This document shows, in pieces, positions 27,960 to 37,996 of a DNA stretch of 64,000 nucleotides. Within the stretch, counting starts at the first letter, position 1; each line of letters starts with the position of its first letter. Both the position numbers and the translations under genes were made by a program. The stretch spans positions 558,001 to 622,000 of the forward strand of contig BSDZ01000022.1 of NCBI GenBank assembly GCA_030268105.1, given 5' to 3'. This DNA is from Volvox africanus. Its lineage: Eukaryota > Chlorophyta > Chlorophyceae > Chlamydomonadales > Volvocaceae. The notes under the pieces are model-generated. The model ran no database searches, was not told where the DNA came from, and saw nothing but the letters and a program-made list of their open reading frames with translations.

Positions 27960-28193
27960 AAGTGCAACACAAGCAAATAAGATAAGAGAAATAGATTTGT
28001 GGGTTATAAATAAAATGCTGATTCACTTAGTATAGGTAGCAAGGCAAAAGCAAAAGAACTCAGAATGTCAAGAACTGCTTTTTCCACAGCAGGAATCTAC
28101 TCTATTAGCTACTATCGTTTTTTTACGGATCGCCCTTAATTTCCAATTCTCCATAAGTTCGTTAAACTTGCCAGGAAATTTAATTTCATGTTT
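27960..28193 (-). other. AT-rich segment of bacterial character, left of the TIR element
   Basis: On the minus strand one frame reads KFPGKFNELMENWKLRAIRK and on for about 40 residues, with Lys/Asn/Ile-rich composition unlike the surrounding algal genes. The base composition resembles that to the right of the 5.5-kb element, so the two flanks were probably one AT-rich insert before the element landed. I cannot name a protein. Confidence 0.35.
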
Positions 28194-28197
28194 TATA

Positions 28198-28621
28198 CCA
28201 CTTAGATCTTTCAGTATCTGAGAATAAATAATTTTTTAATAAACTCTCAAAAAAATCCCCTAAAAAGCATCGTAAATCAGGAGAGTTTTTACTATTCCTT
28301 AGAGACTCGGATCCTAAGCTTATGCTTTGCAGGTTCTGTAACACAATAACCTCCTATTTTACAATTATTAATATTTATATGTATATAGATTATTATTAGA
28401 ATGATTAGAATGATTAGAAAGTAATATTAAATGTCATGTCATTTGTATTTTATACTATACGTTAAAATATAAATGACTGATAAATAAAATGGAGTTTATT
28501 TATCAAATTTAAAATTTATCTTAATAACTTTATTTTGAAGCAATTTCTGGGTTGAAAGGTATTTTTAAAAAAATATCCCTTTAGCTTAAAAATGTTCTTG
28601 GCTTCAAGTAAATGTAATGTA
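28198..28621 (+). repeat. Left long terminal inverted repeat, outer part
   Basis: Pairs with 33272-33705 in inverted orientation. Differences are few: GAGACTCGGATCC at 28302 corresponds to GATCCGAGTTTC on the right, and one A is missing from an A-run on the right. The inverted homology resumes after the nested MITE at 28786. Confidence 0.85.
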
Positions 28622-28785
28622 CAGTTAATTTATGTAGGTAAAAGTTAACTAATAGTCTTTTAGGTTGAACTAGCCACTGGGCGTGAGGAGTGCAGAGTAC
28701 AGGTGATTGTATAAAAGATTAGTAAGTATGCAGCTAATTCAACCTAAAAGACTATTAGTTAACTTTTACCTACATATATTAACTG
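28622..28785. mobile_element. 164-bp MITE nested in the left TIR
   Basis: Terminal inverted repeats of 48 bp (28622-28669 and 28738-28785) differ at one position; both start CAGTTAAT. About 68 bp of unrelated sequence lie between. The right arm of the host element (near 33272-33280) has no such insert at the matching position, so it preserves the pre-insertion site, TGTACACGTCTG on its minus strand. No clear target duplication is visible. Confidence 0.85.
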
Positions 28786-28796
28786 CGTCTGTATTT

Positions 28797-29075
28797 TTGG
28801 AGGTTGACTATAGTTGGACTATTTTCAGAAATAGCCGATTCGACTATAGCGAACCAATAGACGATTATTTTAGACGATAATAACATCGACTATAGTATGA
28901 GACTATAGTCCAACTATAGTCGTCCTAGCTATAGTCGATACTAGCTATAGCTGATCAAACTATAGTATGATCAGCTATAGCCGATATCGACTACAGCTTC
29001 GACTATAGTCCAACTATAGTCGAGGTAAGTCGTCCAAGCTATAGTCGATGCCAGCTATAGCTGATCAAATTATAT
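28797..29075. repeat. Subterminal GACTATAGTC palindrome array, left
   Basis: More than a dozen copies or variants of CTATAGTC, GACTATAG and AGCTATAGCT in both orientations, many themselves palindromic. It mirrors the array on the right side of the element. Confidence 0.85.
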
Positions 29076-29535
29076 TTTGCAGCGGTCGGCGGAGGCCATG
29101 CAATTGCTGTACGGGATTCAATCATTATCCGGTTGTATACATTACAGGGGTACATATCATACAGTCATAGCCCGACAGCGCCACCTGCCTTGGTCCTCTC
29201 TTTGTCCCGGCCTCCTCCTCCTTCACATCATTCTCACAAATCACTGACATCCCAACTTGGCCTTGTTGAACAATGCCATCCTACTTCACCAATCGTCTCT
29301 CTTCACCTCTGCTGGTCGTGCCTCCCAGCCCCACACCTTTACTTCCAGAATCATCGGCATTCCAACAAGGCCACCCTACTTCACCAATCCGTCTCCCTTC
29401 ACCTCTGCTGGGCGTGGCTAAAAATCAATACAACCAGAGAAAAGGTTTTGAAATATTTATATATAAAATTTTTAAGATGCTAATTAATGCCAGTGCTAAA
29501 ATTCAGAAAAATAACCGATTTTACCATCCTCACCG

Positions 29536-32421
29536 TCAGAATAATTTATTTGACGGGATTACCCTTATCTGTGTTTGAGTTGCTTTTGACAGTTGCAGGG
29601 GCTCCCAGCCCCACGCCTTTACTTCCATAACAGCCATGGTGGCACCCAGTCGCACGCTGACCTGGCAGGGACGTAGCTGCATTCCCATCCCCTCCTCCCT
29701 CACTGCTTCTGCCACCTCGTCTGGCACTACGGGCAGCAGCTCCTCAGGGGGCGGCCCGACGAGGTTATTCAACACAAACTGTGACGTTTTGTCGTCATCC
29801 TTAGGATCTACCGGCTTCATATCAGAGGCCCCACGTTTCCCCACAATCGGCCGCGGGGTCCGAACAATGCAAACACGCTCAATGACGACTCCAAGGGGAT
29901 GTACCCAAAGGAGGCATGTGGTGCACCAGGCTTCCTGCAGCGGGGGGTGAGGGTGGGGGTGCGGTTTTGGGTTAGGCTCGAGTTCGACCTCTTTTTATGC
30001 CGTCCCTTTGCCACCCATCACACCTGTGCCATTTCAATGGTCGGAGGTGAAGCTCCCTGTTCCAGTCCTCGGGTGCTTCGAACCACCTCACATACACCAA
30101 GTCATGGGTCTCCTGTGTATGTGTCATGCTGAGCAGAAGCTGTACCTGTGTTCCAAGCCAAATTCATTTATGTCAGTGCCGGGAACCCCCTCCCCCCCCA
30201 CACACACAGCAAGACAGTAATCCCGACAACAGGTGCGTGCTTACCCGCCCGTACCAAACGCCATTTTCGTCGCTCCGAACCGACACGTCACAAACAGCCG
30301 CCTCGGTACGGTTCCCAAACAGGGTCCCCGCGAGACGGCCGCTATGCACGTATACAACTGTCTCGTACGGAGCATAGTACAGGTAGTATATCCGCCGAAC
30401 AGTCACCTGTATCAAGACGAACATGTTTGATGCAAGCAGCACTGGGCAGTGCAGCCAGTAGCAGTATCTAGGCGAAGTTGTAATAAAAAGTTACCTGGCA
30501 GAGCTCAAGCTGGCTTTGGGAAAGGCCCCAGATGTCCTTCAGCTGCTTACTTAAACACGAGGTCAGGTACTTGGCGCCGTCCACGGCCCCTGCATGACAA
30601 GTCATCATAGATTAATTCCAGCAGCCAGAGACAGCCGAGTCTACCGGCAAGCAGCTGAACCTACCGGCAGAAGAGAATCGCTGGCATGCCTCCAGCCAAG
30701 GCAAGGTCAAGCCGGTCCTCCCCATGGCGTAGGTCTTGCTGCTAATGACTCTTGAACGCTTCATCGAGTACCAGGAAGGCAAACGAGGTTGTTAGATACA
30801 AGACCGCATCAGCGTGGCAAGAACGGAAAATTTGCTGCACTAACCGCGTTGTCTGAAGTGGCCATGTCAGCTCCAGAGTCGTGGACTGGGCATGGCGCGA
30901 CAATACCAAGTTTTCCAACAACCTGATAAGGAAGAATGTGATGCTGAGCACGATCCGTTAGGTATGATAAGGCAAGCGATGAACAGGCCAGACCTGCTCT
31001 TGGAGGGCGTCGTTCTTCTTGTTTGTGAACTGCCATGCCGCTCGAAGGGTTTTATTGTAGCTCTCTTTTGGGCCCGTGGAAGTGAGATCGGTCATGCCAT
31101 ACTGCCGGATGGCTTCTGCCTACTTCCACATCTCCCAACAGCCATTCCTCCTAGGCCCAGTCTGGCCCCTTGCACGGACACCATCACCTCCCAAATGTCC
31201 GCAACACACATATGCTTGCCCAAGACGTGCCCAGGCAATAGCTCCAGTGGAAGGTGTTCCGCTGCAGCTTGTGCCCTATCCAAAGCAGACTGGTCCTGGC
31301 GGGAAAGGGCCTCCTGGAGATCAGCGTACACCACGCCCAGTGGCCCAGCACTCCGCAGTGTGTCCCCGCTGAACACTGCCGCCAGTGCCATTCCAATGGT
31401 GTCAGGCGCGCAAAGCTGGTCGCGCCAGGTCAAAACTTGGAGACAGGCAATCGGAGCCGAGCCGCCCAGTACCCCCGCACGGTACTGCTCTGCGTGGTGT
31501 AGGCAGAGTTAGAACATGCACGAGGCTCAGCGACGGCCCCACGGACCCGATGGCTCCTCAGACCCGGCACGTGAACGCGACAACCCCTCCCGGGGCCTCG
31601 GTGGAAAGCCCGGGACCACCCTCCCCTTGTAGTGCTCCGTCGGGCCTGCTCTCGCATTCACACTTCCACCCACGGGCAACACGGGATCCAGGGTTGTGGA
31701 TGCAACAGCAGCCTCCCCTGCATGCACAGCATCATATCAGCTACGCTATCATGGTGACCTGTTCAGATCCCGTATGCCAGCGCCGAGCTCCTCGACAAAA
31801 CCCCAATCCTTACCGCCTGGCAAAGCGCCTTTAGATGTGTGAGAGCTCCGGGCACTGGTGATGTTGTGAGCTGCAGGAAGCACGGAAATGGGCATGAGAA
31901 GGCGAGCATCCACAGGCAATCTGCACTCCGACCCGTACCTGTCTTTTCAGGTGGCTTACACGCGTCGTCCTCACAGGGAGTGACGTCCTCTGCATCACGG
32001 GGAGAGACGTCCTCTGCATTTGGGGAAACAAATGCGTCAAGGTGCATCCCCTGCGTCCAAAAATCGATGTGTGGCCCCAGCTGCCCAAAGCCACCGTGCA
32101 CCAACGCTCACCTTCACCCGTTGGTAGCAGGTGGACCGCGTCGCCAAGGAGAAAGTCCTTGAGGCACTTCACCTCGTTCACGGCGCACGGAATGAAGACA
32201 AATCCTTTAGGACGCAGCATACCTAATACGAAGGTCTCCATGACGTCGATGATAGCGGCTGCGAGGCTGTCTTCAAGAGGAACAAGCTCTTCCTTCAAAG
32301 CGCACATAAGTGCCGCCATCACCGCTGCGTCCAAGAGAATGCCGTCTTCCACCTTGCATACCGCGCACTCAACATCAGGCCACATAGCAGACATCAGTTG
32401 TGCTGCGCGTGTAATGTCCAT
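29536..32421 (-). CDS. Multi-exon gene inside the TIR element, unknown; RWFE-type domain near C-terminus
   Basis: Probable first exon from 32421, about 100 aa starting MDITRAAQLMSAMWPDVECA; later blocks at about 32090-31930, 31440-31090 (QLCAPDTIGMALAAVFSGD, ELLPGHVLGKHMCVADIWE), 30950-30750, and 30590-30486 ending at a GTAACT donor. The best-supported junction is exon about 30400-30239 (ending GVWYGR, donor GTAAGC) to exon 30151 downward (acceptor AACACAG), giving VQLLLSMTHTQETHDLVYV then RWFEAPEDWNRELHLRPLKW. The last exon carries DMKPVDPKDDDKTSQFVLN. The G-R-V...Y-V-R-W-F-E...L-K-W pattern resembles BAH-like domains seen in some KDZ (Kyakuja/Dileera/Zisupton) transposon proteins, but I found no KDZ catalytic motifs. 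It may be an element-encoded protein or a captured host gene. Exon joins are only partly solved. Confidence 0.5.
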
Positions 32422-32974
32422 TGGAGGTGTCGTTATGCACCTTTCCTGTAATGTCGTCTACGCTCAGGGTGACGCAATGCCTACTACTATTCTATTCAAC
32501 CCGAATAAAAAATGGCAACCTTATTCAGATCATTCCTCGTCAAGGACATAAGAGAGGTCGCTTGCCGTATAACGCGAGCGCGTAGTATGGCGACAGAGCA
32601 GGCTTCATTTGGCTGCTTCCCTAATTCAGCACGCATTCAGAATTGATATGGCTGAAACTCTTATGTTCCTAGGTAAAGCTTGCGTTGTCTGCCATGGTCC
32701 CACACTGGACAAAACAATTTCAAATGGTAGCTGACGAGTTTAAGACATTGGTTGCACGTGAGAATAGTGTAGGTAAATTGCTTCATAAACACCTGTTTCT
32801 TTTGGCTGCAATAATTTCATCCCAGGACAGGTGTGCGACTTAAGTGCTAGGTGAATGTCGGAGCTGTTATGGGCTGAGGGGATGGATATTATCCATTGTA
32901 GGCACTACTTCCTAAGCAGTGTGGCATGAAAAAACGCTGCGAGAATCTCAATTTTGTTAGCTGTTGCCTGTACC

Positions 32975-33262
32975 AGGTATAGTCGGCATTATAATTGGAC
33001 GACTATAGACCATGTCGGCTATAGTACACGACTATAGTTGAGGTCGACTATAGTTCCGACTTTTCCCCCCAATCGACTATTAGCCGATGCTGCACGCTAT
33101 AGTAGATCAGAAAAATTACAGACGGCTATAGTCGGCACTATAGTCGGACGACTATAGACGATGTCGACTATAGTATACGACTATAGTCGAGGTCGACTAT
33201 AGATCGACTATGCCCTCCAATCGACTATTAGCCGATGTTGCGCGCTATAGTCGATCAGAAAA
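32975..33262. repeat. Subterminal GACTATAGTC palindrome array, right
   Basis: Two tandem blocks of about 120 bp, each with GTCGGCACTATAGTCG-like and CGACTATAGTCGAGGTCGAC-like units, repeat within this array. The pattern is the inverted counterpart of the left array. Confidence 0.85.
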
Positions 33263-33271
33263 AATACAGAC

Positions 33272-33705
33272 GTGTACATAACATTTACTTGAAGCCAATA
33301 ACATTTTTACGCTAAAGGGATATTTTTTAAAAATACCTTTCAACCCAGAAATTGCTTCAAAATAAAGTTATTAAGATAAATTTTAAATTTGATAAATAAA
33401 CTCCATTTTATTTATCAGTCATTTATATTTTAACGTATAGTATAAAATACAAATGACATGACATTTAATATTACTTTCTAATCATTCTAATCATTCTAAT
33501 CATTCTAATAATAATCTATATACATAGAAATATTAATAATTGTAAAATAGGAGGTTATTGTGTTACAGAACCTGCAAAGCATAATCTTAAGATCCGAGTT
33601 TCTAAGGAATAGTAAAAACTCTCCTGATTTACGATGCTTTTTAGGGGATTTTTTTGAGAGTTTATTAAAAATTATTTATTCTCAGATACTGAAAGATCTA
33701 AGTGG
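33272..33705 (-). repeat. Right long terminal inverted repeat, outer part
   Basis: Inverted copy of 28198-28621, uninterrupted by the MITE. It includes three ATTCTAATC tandem units (about 33480-33510) where the left arm has fewer. Confidence 0.85.
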
Positions 33706-33773
33706 TATACAAACGTGCAATTACCACAAATTGACGTAGCAGAAACAGATCAGGCTGTGCAAAGGCAATAGGT

Positions 33774-33930
33774 TCTTGAGCTTCGGTTTTTATGGTTTAA
33801 AAGTACTAAATAAAAATTTAAAATTTATAGACAGAATTCATGAGAATGACATCAGTAATAAAATCTTAAATGTTAGTAATAGTAACTTAAATGAGAAAGA
33901 TATGTTGCCTAATTTTTTCATGAGTCAATC
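33774..33930 (+). pseudogene. AT-rich bacterial-type ORF fragment
   Basis: An open frame beginning about 33760 reads CKGNRFLSFGFYGLKVLNKN and continues, very Asn/Lys/Ile-rich, through KFIDRIHENDISNKILNVSN to a TAG at about 33930. It is truncated at its 5' side and converges tail-to-tail with the IS256-type fragment. Composition and spacing look bacterial (Rickettsiales-like in style); the product is unknown. Confidence 0.4.
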
Positions 33931-33959
33931 ATAGACTTTGTGTAATTTCTATTTTTTAC

Positions 33960-34185
33960 TTTCCAACAAATCCAATCATATATAAAATCTATACAAAGTA
34001 TTTCAAATTGATTTAGCACTAACGCCCAGTCCTTGAGCGGCATAGTCTATTTCTTTGCGGCATTTCCCCTGAGGGCTAAAAATAATATTTTTTGAGTTAA
34101 TTTATCGTCAGGGAAAACGCCTTTATTTTTGATGATTTTTCTGATTTGACGGTTTACCGATTCAATCACATTATGTAGACGAGTT
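33960..34185 (-). pseudogene. IS256-family (mutator-type) transposase C-terminal remnant
   Basis: The minus strand encodes [41 protein letters not shown], a TAG stop, then TMPLKDWALVLNQFEIL. This is the conserved C-terminal end of bacterial IS256 transposases (N-x-I-E-S-x-N-x-Q-I-R-K, K-G-V-F-P, L-A-L, K-K-W-T-M-P-L-x-D-W, L-N-Q-F-x-I-L). The stop stands where the family has Trp, so TGG to TAG is the likely lesion. Sequence 5' of 34185 is unrelated, so the gene is truncated and cannot act. It is unusual in an algal chromosome and sits in AT-rich DNA. Confidence 0.8.
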
Positions 34186-35183
34186 ATTTCACGTTACTGA
34201 TATTTCATGGAGGTAAAAATATAATTGGCTTATGACTAGAACTGAAGACATGCTTAACGAAACTTTAAAATGCAACATGCCACCGCACCCTACCTCACCG
34301 ATGTTATGAACCGGAGGGAGGGTTTGAACACCACCGATCAACAATGTAGATTCTCGATTTCTAAGCTTTACATTGATGATGAGGTTGCCGTGTCCGGCAT
34401 TCGAGTAGTCCGGCAGCCTTGCTTCACAGCTGGAAGCTTTCTTCAATAGTGTCGTTCTCAAGATTATATATGGCACTTACATTACGAAGCCATGCCATTT
34501 TTTATCAAGAAAGGTATCCAACTAAAAAAAACCTGTCAGGGAAGACGGAAGAGGTCAGCAAAGTATAGCCCAGTTAACTGACCATAATAGCAGACACCGA
34601 TGATGACCAACGCCTAAGTAAAAGACACCGGCTTAGAAGCGAATTTGGGTCAGGGAAGGGTGTTAAAGTCAGCAAAGCGCCCGGCCCCTCACTGGGCCGT
34701 ATTACTTGATCTGACATTCTTCCGTTTATGAGTGTTGCTCATTCGCAACAAAGGGACCATATTCGGGAATCGGGAGGTATGTTTTTCGTGGCAGAGCTAA
34801 AACTTTCGAAATCGCACTTGCAGAGTTTTTCATTCCGGCTCGTCTACTATGTAAAAAAATATAATGAATCACGCTTTGCATGACATGTTCTTCAGCATGT
34901 TATACAAGCCATGCATATATCGCCGTTGTGTAGATATAGAGGTTGAATCTAATCTACATCCGTTTACTACCATCTACACCTTCCTGATTCTGCCATATTC
35001 AGTGTCGTTAAGTTGACTTTTATCGCCCTCTGTTGTATCTCTGTTGTGTCGGCCAACAAAGGCCCGATTGGAAGGATGACCATCTGTGGTCCAGGATCCT
35101 TTGACACTACCCGTCGATACCGCAGCATACTACACCCTCACGGCAATTCGCGCCCAAAGGCGTACGGATCCCCTCCTGGATCG
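34186..35183. other. Intergenic, no gene; dispersed repeat copy
   Basis: No coding pattern was recognised. Positions 34662-34760 are one copy of a dispersed repeat (GTCAGCAAAGCGCCCGGC ... GGGCCGTATTACTTG ... ATGAGTGTTGCTCA) whose second copy lies at 37308-37400. Confidence 0.5.
34662..34760. repeat. Dispersed direct repeat, copy 1
   Basis: About 95 bp clearly similar to 37308-37400, sharing GTCAGCAAAGCGCCCGGC, TGGGCCGTATTACTTG and ATGAGTGTTGCTCA in the same order and orientation. Confidence 0.75.
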
Positions 35184-37996
35184 CTATCGCCGCACACGTA
35201 CACCCGCAAACAAGCTCTCCTGCTCCTGCAAGCATACGTCTATATGATGATAACACAGTGATCCAGTGCGCATCATTAATGCAATGTTACTGAAACCCGA
35301 CTGCGAAATCAGCAAGCACTCAGCCCGGCTCAACACCAGTGCTTCTGCCATAATGTTCACCAAATGCTCCGGCTCTCCGCCCGTCTGATCCACATGCACG
35401 GCAATGGACGGCAATGTTGTCACACCCGGGCCCATCCCACCGCTGCGAATCCAAGAACGGAAGAGGTTAAGGTCCGTGACAATCAACACAGGCACCGTCA
35501 CTGCATGTGATAATGCCATGGCCCTGACGCAGTTAATACTGGAAATAAGCTGCTGTAAGCGAGGCCTGAAGAACTCCTGGTTCTCCGCTCTGATGATAGA
35601 TGTCTCACCACGCTGACCACCCGTGCGCCAATGCCACGCAACGAAGCTGGGTGGTGCCATGCCGGGCTGGAGCACGTAAGCGGCCTCCAGGCTCTCCTGG
35701 GCCTTACGCACAACGGCCTCTGTGGGCTTAAATGTGTAGTGCCACCAGCATGAGCTAATGTCAATGTACCACTGAAATTCCCTGAACCATTGTTCTCGTC
35801 GATCCTTCGGGACACCGCCAAGCGGACCAAGTAGCGTCATGAAGTTGTTTTTTCCTGACCAGAGGGTGGTGTTCCAAATTTGGTGGTCTACAATAGATGC
35901 TGGCCAGGCGGTGGTGGTGTGGATAGGTGTTCGGGCCCATCTCTCCACGTGTGGGCCGCCGAATTGCACCGTCGCGAAGAACTGCTCATCGCTGAAGGTG
36001 TTGTACTCTTTGCCAACTGTGGAGAGCACGCTCTCCGGGAGACCCTCAGGTCGCCAGTCGATCTCGTGGGGCTCCAGAACCAAAGTGAGGTTATTGGGCA
36101 GGCTCCACTTCGCAATGAAGATCATGCGATGCACCGCCGCAACACGCAGCAGGTAGAGCATGCTGCGTACCCGATCACCTGACGACGAAGGAGGGCGAAA
36201 GTAGGAATTTAGCAATCCCGCTCAGATAAGAAATTCAGGATGAATCCAAGGTTCCCTCTGAAATGCTGCATTCGTTTGGAGTCAAAACTGAGGCATCCAC
36301 AGCCTGCTTTTGACAAGTCCGGCTATCTGTAGCCATGGGAGCTCGGCATTATCGAATGGAGTCGCCTGGCCGTGCCCTGCTGCAAGCACAGCTGTTGTAG
36401 ATGACAAACGTCATCAATAATGACACTTATTATACTCATCGAATCTATATCTGTAAAGGCACCAGTACGGCAGTTGGAACGTAATACCAAGTGGGGAACC
36501 TAGCAGATCTTTAACACATGCGTGGTGTCGTACTTTTTTGGAAGACTTTGCCCTTATTAAAAACTAGCTGCTGCTTTCTATTTCTAGTTGAGCTTGGACT
36601 GGATACGTACTAGGCCTTGCTGTTTGCAACTACTAGCGGACATAATTCGTACGCTATGGGGGGTTGGAGACGCAAAAATCCGTTTCGAGAACTCGTCAAT
36701 GGCCCTTCGGGACGGCATTTGAGGCCATTGAGAGGCGAGAGTTCAATGCTTTCCAGATTTCGTTTTCTTTCCTTTTTCTTCGTTCGTTTCCTTGTCACGG
36801 CTCCCCATGGGTTGCCCTTCCTTGGGGGTTTTAGTCCGCACTTGGTTGACCTCACTGCTTTCCGCCCATCCTTCCACCAGGGAAGCCAGGGGGGAATGAC
36901 CACGGAGACCGGTAGCGCGTCATCACCGGCCATGGCTCACTACGAGGAATTCAGGGTGAGGTGGCAGCTGGTGAGGAAAGCGCCGGTCGCACGCTGCTCA
37001 GCAGTCGTGGCGTTTCCCACCTTTTCCCCCATCCTATGCTTCCCCCGCTGGCGGTTTCCCCTGCGCGCGCTGGTGGTTAGGAAAATAGCATGTTGGGCTT
37101 TTGTGGGCTGTTCCGTCGTTTCGTGGTAGTCATTTTGCTTTGGGTCTTTTTTTGCCGAGTGAATCTTGGTTGAACTGAACCGTGCAATGCTGGCGTCTGG
37201 TCGGTAGTTACGGAGCGAGCTCCCGCGCTTCGTCTAGTCCTCTGTCCCTTTTCACATAGGGCTCAGCGGGGGCTTAAAGTCAAAATTCGCTTCCGAAAAC
37301 TCGTATGTTGAAGTCAGCAAAGCGCCCGGCACCTCCTGGGCCGTATTACTTGCTTATACGACATTATTTCGTATATGAGTGTTGCTCACATTCCAACATC
37401 GTACAGAAATCCGACCTAAAAATCCGGACGAGCAACCGAATATAAGCATTTGCCAACCTCGGGGCAGACCCCTGCTCTGCTCTATTGACCACAGTAGCAC
37501 TGCTTCACACCCTACCAAATGATCGTCCATGATTATAACCCCAGACACTATTTCGTTATTACTCTACTATAATTGCGAAGTAGTCAGTTAACTTGACCCC
37601 ACGTAACAAACTTCGCGCACACGCCACCTCTAGATCTAATAATAATAGTTTCATGTTAAATAATAATATACGTTTATAACTGTGCAATTTACGGCCGGCG
37701 GGGCCGCTGACGGCCGCGGATTGCAGCCTCATGGAACTATCTGACATGCAGGAACGAGAAAGTCATGGCAGAAGTACATACAGATCAATCAGTATACCTG
37801 TGCCAGCGCATGTATTCTGATCCGGACCGCAATAATACACCAGGTAACGAGCTCCTGGGGCGCCGCGATTGGCTCTGTGGAACTCGCGGTACTCATCCAT
37901 CCACAAGGAGCGCTCTTGATTGCACAATGTTTCATTGAAAGCAGCGATCGTTGACGACCACAGTACTGCTGTAAGGCAAAGAACGAACAGCTTCAT
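35184..37996 (-). CDS. Secreted fucosyltransferase-like GT-B protein (397 aa)
   Basis: Exon 1 is 37996-37798 (donor GTATAC), exon 2 is 36178-35184 (acceptor TCGTCGTCAG); phases match (1/1) and the total is 398 codons with stop. The N-terminus MKLFVLCLTAVLWSSTIAA is a signal peptide. The splice joins YLVYYCGPDQNTCAG to TGDRVRSMLYLLRVAAVHR, recreating the C-x-G-x-G-D-R-x-R-S motif typical of O-fucosyltransferase/NodZ-like GT-B enzymes, followed by F-I-A-K-W and the sugar-nucleotide-site-like SFVAWHWRTGG, VLIVTDLNLF and LLISQSGFSNIAL. Expected role: transfer of fucose or a related sugar in the ER/Golgi lumen; the donor sugar is not proven. The 1,619-bp intron contains a dispersed repeat. The C-terminus beyond MMRTGS may be altered by an unseen terminal intron. 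Confidence 0.85.
37308..37400. repeat. Dispersed direct repeat, copy 2, within intron
   Basis: Second copy of the repeat at 34662-34760, inside the single intron of the fucosyltransferase-like gene; the two copies bracket the gene's main exon. Confidence 0.75.

Larger units (their letters stand above)
24750..28193. other. Intergenic, transposon-derived; no intact gene
   Basis: Apart from the retroelement remnants listed separately, only short interrupted frames occur. A short perfect inverted repeat TGCATAATATTA / TAATATTATGCA flanks about 16 bp near 25192-25232. From about 27880 the sequence becomes clearly AT-rich. Confidence 0.5.
28198..33705. mobile_element. 5.5-kb DNA transposon-like element with long terminal inverted repeats
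   Basis: The outer AT-rich arms (28198-28621 and 33272-33705) are inverted copies, nearly identical over about 430 bp: CCACTTAGATCTTTCAG at the left end is matched by its complement at the right. Inside each arm the inversion continues into an array of GACTATAGTC-type palindromes (about 28797-29075 and 32975-33262). The interior holds a minus-strand multi-exon gene. Both ends are flanked by TATA (28194-28197 and 33706-33709), a possible 4-bp target duplication; since TATA is palindromic it could also be part of the terminus. The structure recalls foldback-type or long-TIR elements. No catalytic transposase domain was recognised inside. Confidence 0.8.

Noticed and set aside
28198..28360. Minus-strand GTG-start frame with AGGAGG eight bases upstream inside the left TIR, suggesting a bacterial gene
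   Set aside because: About 54 codons long, it ends exactly at the element boundary, is frameshifted in the right TIR copy and matches nothing known; the ribosome-site match is likely chance.
36617..37129. 170-aa plus-strand open frame
   Set aside because: It lies antisense within the intron of the fucosyltransferase-like gene, has no recognised motif and is probably repeat sequence.
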